Below, piece by piece: positions 1 to 6,078 of a stretch of DNA of 6,078 nucleotides (position 1 is the stretch's first letter; every line of letters begins with the position of its first letter). Origin of the DNA: Planctomycetota bacterium (lineage in GTDB: Bacteria; Planctomycetota; UBA1135); contig JALUUN010000612.1 of the NCBI GenBank assembly GCA_027021325.1, positions 1 to 6,078 of the forward strand, read 5' to 3'. The notes under the pieces were generated by a model. The model did not search any database. It saw nothing but the letters and a program-made list of their open reading frames with translations, and was not told the origin of the DNA. The position numbers and the translations under genes are program-made.

Positions 1-1482
1 CTCTGGGGCTTTCTCAACGGACGCGAGGACGGCCGCCTTCTCTACTGGTGGCGGGGCTCCCAGACCTCCCTGGCCCCGCGCCTCGCCGTGAGTTTCCTCT
101 GGAACCAGGGGCGTTCCTCGGCCGGCGATCCGCCCCTGGAGGACGCCGGCGGGAAGGTGGTGATCACGACCCAGGACGGCCGCCTGCGCTTTCTGCGGAA
201 CGAGGGCTGGGCCTGGCGCTTCACTCCCTTCTCCCCGGCGGAGCACAGCCTGGCCGAGAAGGGGGAGACCGCCGGGGAGGAAGAGGGAACGTCCTCACGG
301 CTCTGGGAGACCCTGGTCCGTGCTGCGGGCCTCGATCCCGGGGACCGGGAGGAGTCCGTCCCGCGTGTCGAGCCCCATGTCCAGGCGGATCTCTGGCTGG
401 CCGCGGACTTCCCGCTCCCCGAGGATCCCGAACAGCGGGTCCACGTCGAGTTCGGCGCCCGCGAGGGGAAACCCGTGTTCTTCGCCGTCTTCGATCAGTG
501 GGAGGACGAGCCGGGCGGCATGCTCGCCCCCTGGTTCCCCGACATCGGCCTGAACATCTTCGGCTTCCTCCTGCTCTGGGTGCTCGTGCCCTGGCTCGCC
601 CTGCCCTTCGCCCTGCGCAACCTGCGCAACGGAACCGGCGACCGGCGCACGGCGACCCGCCTGGCGGTGCTCCTGGCCTCCCTGCGCATGGTCGGCTGGT
701 CCCTGGGCGGAAGCCACCAGGACGGCTTCTTCCAGGAACTGGGACTGGTTTCCGTCAGCCTCGGCCAGAGCCTGTTCATGGCCTTCCTGGTCTGGACCTC
801 CTACCTGGCCCTGGAGCCCGTGGTCCGCCGCAGCTGGCCGCAGACCCTGATCTCCTGGTCCCGGGCCATGGGCGGAATGTGGCGGGACCCCCTGGTCGGC
901 CGGCATGTCCTGCTGGGCGTGCTCCTCGGCGCCTACCAGACCGTCGCCGTCCTCCTCGAGTCCCAGGCTCCCGCCTGGTTCGGGGGCCGCTCCTTCACCC
1001 CCGGCGCCTGGCAGGTGGACTTCCATGTCCTCGAGGGACCACGCCACTGGCTCGCGGCCCTGCTCCAGACCATCCCGGAGGCCACCTTCTTCAGCCTGGT
1101 GATCATTCTGCTCCTGGCCGGCATGCGGGTGATCCTGCGCAAGCCCTGGCTGGCCGGCCTCGCGACCTGGATCGTCCTGACCCTGCTCCTGACCGCCTGG
1201 CGCCGGCCCTTCCCCCTCTTCCTGGTCTCCTCGGGCCTGCTGCAGTATGGCGTCTGGGTCCTGCTCCTCATGCGGGCCGGCCTGACCCCCTTCACGGTCA
1301 TGCTCGTGGTCCACTCCCTGCTCCTGGTCCTGCCCATCCACCTGAAGCCCGGCGTCTGGTGGGGCGGCGCCGGGACCCTGGGTCTGGCGGCGGTCCTGGC
1401 TCTGGCCCTCGTGGCCTGGCGGCTGAGCATCCACCGGCGGCCGGGGCTGCGGACCTCGCCGGCCTCCGCCTCCTCCGCCTGA
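1..1482 (+). CDS. C-terminal membrane half of a probable Ser/Thr protein kinase (5' partial)
   Basis: The frame is open from the first base to TGA at 1480-1482, giving 493 residues with no visible start. A GTG at 88 is in frame, but coding character continues upstream of it, so the true start is off the left edge. Fragment residues 1 to about 180 are soluble and partly acidic (Glu-rich near 87-97). Residues about 184 to 475 hold 8-9 hydrophobic segments, roughly at 184-206, 220-237, 247-271, 302-319, 351-378, 383-400, 404-429, 430-448 and 453-475. The tail is short, Ser/Ala-rich and basic. The stretches FALRNLRNGTGDRR (203-216) and YLALEPVVRRSW with LISWSRAMGGMWRDPLVGR (about 268-301) resemble, from memory, the conserved membrane region of PknB-type kinases in Acidobacteria and relatives. 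In those proteins an N-terminal cytoplasmic kinase domain is anchored by this polytopic part, which probably senses or transmits an envelope signal. No kinase motif is inside the window, so the kinase call is inference; an orphan membrane protein is the alternative. Confidence 0.75.
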   Translation, partial: LWGFLNGREDGRLLYWWRGSQTSLAPRLAVSFLWNQGRSSAGDPPLEDAGGKVVITTQDGRLRFLRNEGWAWRFTPFSPAEHSLAEKGETAGEEEGTSSRLWETLVRAAGLDPGDREESVPRVEPHVQADLWLAADFPLPEDPEQRVHVEFGAREGKPVFFAVFDQWEDEPGGMLAPWFPDIGLNIFGFLLLWVLVPWLALPFALRNLRNGTGDRRTATRLAVLLASLRMVGWSLGGSHQDGFFQELGLVSVSLGQSLFMAFLVWTSYLALEPVVRRSWPQTLISWSRAMGGMWRDPLVGRHVLLGVLLGAYQTVAVLLESQAPAWFGGRSFTPGAWQVDFHVLEGPRHWLAALLQTIPEATFFSLVIILLLAGMRVILRKPWLAGLATWIVLTLLLTAWRRPFPLFLVSSGLLQYGVWVLLLMRAGLTPFTVMLVVHSLLLVLPIHLKPGVWWGGAGTLGLAAVLALALVAWRLSIHRRPGLRTSPASASSA

Positions 1483-1627
1483 GGCGCCGTGAAAAAAGCT
1501 GCGGCCCGGGCGCGGTCGGGTCGCGCTCCTGGGTGGACCGGCCGCCGCGCTTCCTGAGGCCGACGGCCTGCCGGGTTCCTCCCAGACACCGCCGTGTGGC
1601 CCGGCGAGGTCCGACCGCAGAGCTGTC

Positions 1628-1664
1628 GAGGGCCGCCTGGGGGCAGGCGGCCCTCATTTTCTGT
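1628..1664 (+). terminator. Rho-independent terminator between convergent genes
   Basis: There is a perfect 12-bp inverted repeat, GAGGGCCGCCTG at 1628-1639 and its exact complement at 1644-1655. The loop is four G residues and is followed by ATTTTCTGT. The T-rich side is on the plus strand, so this best terminates the kinase-type gene, which stops 145 bases upstream. The transporter gene converges from the right and ends at 1703. Its transcript would also fold this hairpin but lacks a U-tract after it. A weaker 6-bp stem with a 3-base loop at 1669-1683, also without a T-run, lies closer to the transporter stop. Apart from these hairpins I see nothing supportable in 1483-1702. Confidence 0.8.
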
Positions 1665-1702
1665 CCGCAGGGGCGCCGCCCCTCCGGAGCTCCACCCCGC
1701 TC

Positions 1703-2956
1703 TCAACCCAGGAGCAGAGCCGCGGTCGCCGCCGTCAGGAAGGAGGTGAGGGCTCCGCCGGCGAGAGCCCGGGGCCCGAGGCGGGCGATCTCGCCCCGCC
1801 GCTCCGGGCACATCCCGCCGAGCCCGCCGATCTGGATGGCAATGCTCGAGAAGTTCGCGAAGCCGCAGAGGGCGTAGCTCGCGATCAGGCGCGAGCGCTC
1901 GCTCAGCTCCGTGGCCCCGGCGAGCCCCTGGTAGGCGATGAACTCGTTGACCGCGATCTTGGTGCCGAGGAGGCCGCCGACGCGCCCGGCCTCCTCCCAG
2001 GGCACGCCGAGGAGCCAGGCTACGGGCGCCAGAATCCAGCCGAAGACCTCCTCCAGGCTCAGGGCCGGACGGACCACGGCTCCGGCCGCATCCAGGGTCT
2101 CCGGCCGCAGAAGCCCGAGGAGGTGGTTGATCAGGGCCAGGACCGCCAGGAAGGCCAGGAGCATGGCCAGGATGTTCAGGGAGAGGCGCATTCCCTCCGC
2201 CGCCCCCGAGGCCAGGGCGTCCAGGGCGTTCTCGGTCTCCGCCCGGGGCGGGTGGACGTCCCGGCCCAGGGTCTCGGGCCGGCCGGTCTCGGGGAACAGG
2301 AGCTTGGCGACGGCAAGGCCCATGGGTGCGGACATGACCGAGGCCGCCAGCAGGTGGCCGGCGATGCCGGGCACGGTCCCGCGCAGCATCTCCGTGTAGA
2401 GACCGAAGACGCCGCCGGCCACGGTCGCGAAGCCGACGGTCATCACGGTGCCGAGTTCGCTCCGGGTCATGCGCGGCAGCCAGGGGCGGACCAGGAGCGG
2501 CGCCTCCGTCTGGCCGACGAAGATGTTGGCCGCCGCCGAGGTGCTCTCCGCCCCGGAGGTGCCCAGGGTCCGGGCCATGACCCGGGCCATGGCGCCGACC
2601 GCCAGACGCACCACACCAAGGTGATGGAGCAGGGAGAAGAGGGAGGCGAAGAAGACGACGCTGGCGACGACGATGGCCGCAAGCAGCGGCGTCGAGCCGT
2701 CGAGGCCGAGAGGGCTCTCGCCGAGGAGCCGGGCAGCGCCGACCCTGGCGAAGTCCAGAAGCCCCAGGAAAAGGCGCTGGGCACCGTCGAAGAAGGCGGC
2801 GCCCAGGGGCGTGCGCAGGATGACCAGGGCCAGGAGCCCCTGGAGCAGGACGCCGCCGGCCACCGGCCGCCAGCGGACCGCCCGGCGGTTCTCGCTCATC
2901 AACCAGGCCACCCCCAGGAGGGCGGGAAAGGCGAGGAGGCTCTGGAGGTGCTGCAT
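1703..2956 (-). CDS. Concentrative nucleoside transporter (CNT/NupC family)
   Basis: This is a complete 417-residue inner-membrane protein, close to the usual length of bacterial CNT transporters (about 400). Such proteins import nucleosides by symport with sodium or protons. The family signatures are all visible. TSAAANIFVGQTEAPLL (139-155) is the first re-entrant hairpin region; its G148-Q149-T150-E151 correspond to the nucleoside-contacting GQTE of the Vibrio cholerae CNT structure, and N144/V147 align with that protein's sodium-site residues. GTKIAVNEF (331-339) carries the second-hairpin glutamate E338. YALCGFANFSSIAIQIGG (361-378) carries the substrate-binding N368 and S371. Retention of the sodium-site asparagine favours sodium coupling, but this is inference. 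The start at 2954-2956 is chosen because the N-terminus (LQSLLAFPALLGVAWLMSENRRAVRW) matches the family from the first residues; the upstream sequence GTGGGATCGCCAC gives only a weak ribosome site. The gene stands alone, convergent with the kinase-type gene and divergent from the metalloprotease gene. Base composition matches the high-GC background. Confidence 0.95.
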   Translation of the reverse strand: MQHLQSLLAFPALLGVAWLMSENRRAVRWRPVAGGVLLQGLLALVILRTPLGAAFFDGAQRLFLGLLDFARVGAARLLGESPLGLDGSTPLLAAIVVASVVFFASLFSLLHHLGVVRLAVGAMARVMARTLGTSGAESTSAAANIFVGQTEAPLLVRPWLPRMTRSELGTVMTVGFATVAGGVFGLYTEMLRGTVPGIAGHLLAASVMSAPMGLAVAKLLFPETGRPETLGRDVHPPRAETENALDALASGAAEGMRLSLNILAMLLAFLAVLALINHLLGLLRPETLDAAGAVVRPALSLEEVFGWILAPVAWLLGVPWEEAGRVGGLLGTKIAVNEFIAYQGLAGATELSERSRLIASYALCGFANFSSIAIQIGGLGGMCPERRGEIARLGPRALAGGALTSFLTAATAALLLG

Positions 2957-2986
2957 GTGGCGATCCCACTGCGGGGCCCTCGACTC

Positions 2987-2995
2987 CCGTCGACG
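2987..2995 (+). repeat. Left copy of a 9-bp direct repeat flanking the low-GC stretch
   Basis: CCGTCGACG occurs here, within the 10-bp palindrome CCGTCGACGG, and again at 4074-4082. The two copies sit close to the left and right edges of the low-GC stretch that contains the metalloprotease gene. A target-site duplication or recombination seam is possible, but a 9-base GC-rich palindromic match can arise by chance. It also overlaps the candidate -35 box. Confidence 0.3.
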
Positions 2996-3018
2996 GTTTG
3001 CGGGCGGAATGGTAGCCT
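2990..3018 (+). promoter_or_regulatory. Weak sigma70-like promoter candidate facing the metalloprotease gene
   Basis: TCGACG at 2990-2995 matches the -35 consensus TTGACA at 4 of 6 positions. After a 17-base spacer, TAGCCT at 3013-3018 keeps the T-A-n-n-n-T pattern of a -10 box. Transcription would begin near 3025, right at an ATG that opens a five-codon ORF (MTHRQ) ending at TAG 3040-3042, in the same frame as the metalloprotease. The match is weak and rests on pattern only. It is the best candidate I see in the 119-base divergent gap for driving the metalloprotease/DUF4011 pair. Confidence 0.25.
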
Positions 3019-3075
3019 GCGCCCATGACCCATCGACAGTAGGGCCATGCGCCTGCCTCCTCTCTCCGCTTTCCC

Positions 3076-4038
3076 ATGGGCCGGGTAGTTCGACTGGAGG
3101 ATCTGCTTGCGCAGGTTGATCCTGCCTGGGAATCCAGGATCCGCCAGGCCAGGGATCGCCATCGAAGCCGCATTGCTACGGCGCTCAACAACGCAACTCG
3201 GCTGAGCATGAGTCGAGGGGGGACCCGTCATACCGTCGTGGTGAGGCTCATGCCAGGCTATCCCACGAGACTGCAAGAGCTGATCATCAATGACTGGAAT
3301 GAACAAGCAGAGCACCTGATCTCGATTCGCAGTCGACTCGAGTGTTTTCTTCACGACACGGGCGTAATCCTCGATCGAATCCGGAGTCTTCCTACACGGG
3401 CGGCGTCCAAGCCTGAGACGCGAAAGCAATGGATCGACGCATTCCTGAGAAGCAAAGGTATCGCGGAGCACCTACTCAGGTTCGCGGTATCCAAGTCAGT
3501 CGTCAAGAAGATCCTTGAAGTCGACGCAGACATCCTGGGCACCTACGGCTATGCGGACGGAAGTGGGCAGGTAAGGCTGTATTGGGCGGTGATTGCGTTC
3601 GTTGCCACCGCTCTTGGGGTGGACCCCATCGGCTTGGCCATGGTTGTACTCACCCACGAACTCGCCCACGCATACACTCACATTGGTTTTGATGCTGATG
3701 GTCGCGTCTGGAACGATTTCTTCCACTCCGATCGGCGCGTCGTGGAAGGACAGGCGCAGTACTACACACATCTTGCCCTCGAGCAGTCCGCTATAGGAAC
3801 GGATTCACCAGCAATCCAGACTGCCTACCGGGTCTTGACGGAGCATCAGCCAGAGACCTACCAGCGCCACCTGCACTGGGTTCAGCAGTGGACTCCTGAG
3901 GCCGTACGAGCAGCCATGCTCGAGGTTCGCAATGGAACCCCAATGGACCGCGACGCGTTCGAGGCAGCGGTGGATCGGCACCACCAGCGACTCCACGCCG
4001 AGGGGCTCCTCTTCTCAGAGGAGCAGGTCAGCCACTGA
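3076..4038 (+). CDS. Uncharacterised HExxH putative zinc metalloprotease
   Basis: The 320-residue protein contains VVLTHELAHAYTH (190-202), a clear HExxH zinc-protease motif: H194 and H198 as zinc ligands and E195 as catalytic base. The downstream RRVVEGQAQYYTH (220-232) offers E224 as third ligand, 26 residues after H198, a gluzincin-like spacing. Residues 1 to about 150 look mostly helical and charged; a hydrophobic helix (about 168-193) leads into the active site, and the C-terminal third is helical again. There is no signal peptide and no convincing transmembrane segment apart from that buried-looking helix, so it is probably cytoplasmic. I do not recognise a named family and do not know the substrate; it does not look like ImmA/IrrE. 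ATG 3076 is the first start after the in-frame TAG at 3040-3042, but it follows a pyrimidine-rich stretch with no Shine-Dalgarno; ATG 3208 (residue 45) is the next option. The gene ends 8 bases before the DUF4011 gene, suggesting one transcript. Its low G+C suggests acquisition by transfer. Confidence 0.85.
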   Translation: MGRVVRLEDLLAQVDPAWESRIRQARDRHRSRIATALNNATRLSMSRGGTRHTVVVRLMPGYPTRLQELIINDWNEQAEHLISIRSRLECFLHDTGVILDRIRSLPTRAASKPETRKQWIDAFLRSKGIAEHLLRFAVSKSVVKKILEVDADILGTYGYADGSGQVRLYWAVIAFVATALGVDPIGLAMVVLTHELAHAYTHIGFDADGRVWNDFFHSDRRVVEGQAQYYTHLALEQSAIGTDSPAIQTAYRVLTEHQPETYQRHLHWVQQWTPEAVRAAMLEVRNGTPMDRDAFEAAVDRHHQRLHAEGLLFSEEQVSH

Positions 4039-4045
4039 GAGAAGC
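4037..4045 (+). promoter_or_regulatory. Weak ribosome binding site for the DUF4011 gene
   Basis: The purine-rich GAGAGAAG, just before GTG 4047 and overlapping the metalloprotease stop codon TGA 4036-4038, is a plausible though imperfect Shine-Dalgarno. The arrangement allows ribosomes ending the first gene to restart on the second. It is the main support for choosing GTG 4047 over in-frame TTG 4119 or GTG 4131. Confidence 0.35.
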
Positions 4046-4046
4046 T

Positions 4047-6078
4047 GTGTCACAGGGGAACGATTCGCCGGCGCCGTCGACGCCGCCCCAGGCAGTCCAA
4101 ACGAAGCAGCCGCTTGAGTTGAGAGTCAGGGTGCAGGTCCAGCCCCGGATCCATTGGGCGCTGCAGCAGAACGACGTCCCCGTGGTCCACCGGGTCCAGG
4201 TCGAGCACCAGGGCGGCCCGGCGCTCGAGGACCTGCGCCTGCGCATCGAGGCCGAGCCGGCCTTCGCCGAGGCCTGGGAGACCCGCCTTCACGCCCTGCG
4301 CCCGGGTGAGACCTGGAGCCGGGAGACGCCGGAGCTGCGCCTGGCTCCCGGTTTCCTGGGCCGCACCGGTGAGCGCCAGGCCGGCCTGCTCCGGATCCGC
4401 CTGCTCCACGGGGACGCGGTCCTCACCGAGACCTCGCTCCCTGTCGAGATCCTGGCGGCCCGGGAATGGGGCGGCACGGGCCTGGTGCCCGAGATCCTGG
4501 CCGCCTTCGTCCTCCCGAACCACCCGTGGGTGCAGGAGATCCTGGTCCGCGTCCAGGACCTCCTCGAGGAGCGTCACGGCGACGGCTCCCTGGACGGCTA
4601 CCAGGGCCGGGATCCGCGGCGGGTGCGCGCCGTGGCCGCCGCCCTCTTCGACGTCCTCCATTCCCTCGGCCTGCGCTACATCGAGCCGCCAGCCAGCTTC
4701 GAGCGCGACGGCCAGAAGGTCCGTCTGCCCGAAGACATCCTGGGCAGCCGGCATGGAAGCTGCCTGGATCTCGCCCTCCTCTACGCCGCCTGCCTCGAAC
4801 AAGCCGGCCTCCACCCTCTGCTGATCGTGCAGGAAGGGCACGCCCTGCCCGGGGTCTGGCTCGAGGAACGGACCTTCCCCGAGGTCCAGGTGGACGACGA
4901 GAGCCTGCTGCGCAAGCGCATCGAGATCGGCCACCTGCTCCTGCTGGAGACCACCGTGCTGTGCTCCCGTTCCGGGGCCTCCTTCGAAGCGGCCGTTGAA
5001 GCGGCCCATCGCAGCCTCGGCGTCGGCTCCGACCATCTCGCGGAGGCGGCAGGCCGGCTGGAACGGAGCTCCCTGCGCCGCCTGGTCCACGCCCTGGACC
5101 TGCACGAGGCCCGGAAGCGGGGCATCCGGCCCCTTCCCTTTCCCGCACCTGCGGGGGCGCCGCCCCTGCCGCCGCGCCCGGAAGGGGCGCCGGTTCGAGG
5201 CTCCCAGGGGCCCGCAGCGGAGGCCGCTTCCGGCAGCCCGCCTCCGCCCGGGGCCGGCGCGCCGGCCGCCGGCACGGTTCCGGCTGCAGCCCAGCCCGAA
5301 GCGGCCTCCCCGGAGAAACGCGCAGCCGTGGAACCGGCGCTCCCCGACGCCGCCGCTCTGCGCCTCGAGCGCTGGAAGCGGCGTCTCCTGGACCTGAGCC
5401 TTCGCAACCGCCTCCTGAACTTCCGGAAGGTCCGGAACACCCTGCCGCTGCTCTCCCCCGAGCTCGCCGCCCTCGAGGACGCCCTCGCCAAGGGCCGGGT
5501 GTTCGCGCTCCTGCCGCGGCCCGGCGTCCTGGAGGACGGCGACCCCCGGGAGGCCGACCTGGCCCTGCGCCGCGGCGACGAGGATCCGCGCGGGGCCTTC
5601 TACCGCCAGCAGTTCGAGGACGGCCTCCTGCACTCGGCGGAGCCCCGCGAAGAGCACGACAGACGCCTCAAGGAGATCGCCCGGAGCGCCCGCTTGAGCC
5701 TCGAGGAAACCGGTGCCAACACCCTGTTCCTGGCTCTCGGCTTCCTCGTCTGGTACGAGCCCGGCAGCGGCACCCGCCGCACCGCTCCGATCCTCCTTCT
5801 GCCCGTGACCGTGGACCGGGATTCGGTGCGCGCCCCCTGGCAGCTGCGCCTGAGCGACGATGACCCGCGGGTCAACGTCACTCTGTTGCGCAAGCTTGAG
5901 ACCGAGTTCGGGCTGAAGGTCGCCGGCCTCGATCCCCTGCCGGAGGACGAGAGCGGCCTCGACCTTCCCGCCATCCTCCGGGCCTTCCGGGAGGCGGTCG
6001 TGGACCTGCCGCGCTGGGAGGTCCTGGAACAGGCCTGGCTCGGGCACTTCTCCTTCACCAAGTTCCTCATGTGGCACG
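4047..6078 (+). CDS. DUF4011 helicase-family protein with N-terminal transglutaminase-like domain (3' partial)
   Basis: The frame is open from GTG 4047 through the right edge (677 codons), so the gene is truncated by the window. Residues 1-22 are a Ser/Pro tail. Residues about 23-138 form a beta-rich domain (WALQQNDVPVVHRVQVEHQG, 37-56). Residues about 145-330 are a transglutaminase-like cysteine-protease fold, with GSCLDLALLYAACLEQAG (237-254) carrying candidate nucleophile C239 and GHALPGVWL (264-272) carrying H265. A Pro/Ala-rich linker spans about 362-437. DUF4011 follows from about 440, starting with LERWKRRLLDLSLRNRLLNF (440-459) and continuing through LGFLVWYE and PILLLPVTV. HFSFTKFLMW just before the edge is typical of the segment preceding the helicase ATPase. 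Family members are usually well over 1,000 residues and continue with a superfamily 1 helicase and often DUF3320 or a Vsr-like nuclease. I recall a DUF4011-helicase-Vsr protein reported as anti-phage (Hhe), so a defence role is plausible here but inferred. Composition is native high-GC except the first codons. An alternative start is TTG 4119. Confidence 0.9.
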   Translation, partial: MSQGNDSPAPSTPPQAVQTKQPLELRVRVQVQPRIHWALQQNDVPVVHRVQVEHQGGPALEDLRLRIEAEPAFAEAWETRLHALRPGETWSRETPELRLAPGFLGRTGERQAGLLRIRLLHGDAVLTETSLPVEILAAREWGGTGLVPEILAAFVLPNHPWVQEILVRVQDLLEERHGDGSLDGYQGRDPRRVRAVAAALFDVLHSLGLRYIEPPASFERDGQKVRLPEDILGSRHGSCLDLALLYAACLEQAGLHPLLIVQEGHALPGVWLEERTFPEVQVDDESLLRKRIEIGHLLLLETTVLCSRSGASFEAAVEAAHRSLGVGSDHLAEAAGRLERSSLRRLVHALDLHEARKRGIRPLPFPAPAGAPPLPPRPEGAPVRGSQGPAAEAASGSPPPPGAGAPAAGTVPAAAQPEAASPEKRAAVEPALPDAAALRLERWKRRLLDLSLRNRLLNFRKVRNTLPLLSPELAALEDALAKGRVFALLPRPGVLEDGDPREADLALRRGDEDPRGAFYRQQFEDGLLHSAEPREEHDRRLKEIARSARLSLEETGANTLFLALGFLVWYEPGSGTRRTAPILLLPVTVDRDSVRAPWQLRLSDDDPRVNVTLLRKLETEFGLKVAGLDPLPEDESGLDLPAILRAFREAVVDLPRWEVLEQAWLGHFSFTKFLMWH
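4074..4082 (+). repeat. Right copy of the 9-bp direct repeat flanking the low-GC stretch
   Basis: CCGTCGACG is repeated from 2987-2995, 1,087 bases away. This copy lies inside codons 10-12 of the DUF4011 gene, near where base composition returns to the high-GC background. If it marks a seam, the first nine or so codons of the DUF4011 protein came with the inserted segment. Confidence 0.3.

Larger units (their letters stand above)
2995..4090. other. Low-GC compositional island
   Basis: Counting individual 60-base lines by eye gives about 63% G+C (3181), 52% (3301), 53% (3481), 52% (3661), 57% (3781) and 68% (3961). Sampled lines of the neighbours give 77% (601), 70% (2281), 67% (5401) and 78% (5461). 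The drop covers essentially the metalloprotease gene and ends within the first tens of codons of the DUF4011 gene. Codon choice follows: A/T-ending and CGA/AGA/AGG codons are common inside and rare outside. This indicates a different origin for this segment. Edges are approximate, and no transposase, tRNA or integrase is visible. Confidence 0.65.

Noticed and set aside
1489..1557. A 22-codon ORF (GTG AAA AAA GCT...) just after the kinase-type stop
   Set aside because: Very short, Arg/Ala-rich, no clear ribosome site and no recognisable product; likely untranslated sequence before the terminator.
48..1877. A 609-codon plus-strand open frame overlapping the kinase-type gene and running into the transporter gene
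   Set aside because: It is rich in Pro, Arg, Gly and Ala with no domain character and overlaps frames that encode recognisable proteins. Long empty frames are expected at this G+C.
3008..3036. A minus-strand -35/-10 pair (TCGATG, 17 bases, TACCAT) for the transporter
   Set aside because: Only 3 of 6 and 4 of 6 consensus matches, within what chance gives; not strong enough to list.
933..3209. A 758-codon minus-strand open frame spanning the transporter and part of the kinase-type gene
   Set aside because: Low-complexity Arg/Pro/Gly translation; the transporter is clearly encoded in a different minus-strand frame.
2899..3471. A 190-codon minus-strand open frame across the divergent gap and the 5' part of the metalloprotease gene
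   Set aside because: It overlaps two better-supported genes and shows no motif; the plus-strand frame carries the HExxH site and runs to the coupled downstream gene.
4050..6077. A 675-codon minus-strand open frame opposite the DUF4011 gene
   Set aside because: It is the codon-aligned complement of the real gene: Gln/Glu/Gly/Ala-rich, with no motif. The plus strand carries recognisable DUF4011 and transglutaminase-like motifs.

Overview
The window is a high-GC bacterial chromosome segment. By eye, sampled lines of the flanking genes are about 67-78% G+C. The type of membrane-anchored kinase at the left edge, together with the high G+C, fits an Acidobacteria-like or similar deeply branching environmental lineage. 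No rRNA or other taxonomic marker is present, so that placement is only a suggestion.

Layout, left to right. (1) Bases 1-1482, plus strand: the C-terminal part of a large protein with a soluble segment followed by 8-9 membrane segments, best read as the membrane half of a Ser/Thr protein kinase whose kinase domain lies off the left edge. (2) Bases 1483-1702: a convergent intergenic gap with a strong intrinsic terminator hairpin. (3) Bases 1703-2956, minus strand: a complete concentrative nucleoside transporter (CNT/NupC family) with its substrate and sodium-site residues intact. (4) Bases 2957-3075: a divergent intergenic region with one weak promoter candidate. (5) Bases 3076-4038, plus strand: an uncharacterised 320-residue HExxH putative zinc metalloprotease, clearly lower in G+C (about 52-63% in most sampled lines) than everything around it. 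(6) Bases 4047 to the right edge, plus strand: the first 677 codons of a very large protein with an N-terminal beta-rich domain, a transglutaminase-like domain, a Pro/Ala linker and a DUF4011 domain. Homologues continue into a superfamily 1 helicase and often a nuclease-like C-terminus, but that part is outside the window.

The kinase and transporter look like ordinary genome content and need not be functionally linked to the rest. The part worth attention is genes 5 and 6. They are 8 bases apart on the same strand, so probably co-transcribed, and they pair a putative protease of foreign composition with a DUF4011 helicase-family protein, a type associated with anti-phage defence. The low-GC stretch has fairly sharp edges and a 9-bp repeat lies near each edge, which suggests a recently acquired gene inserted directly in front of the DUF4011 gene.
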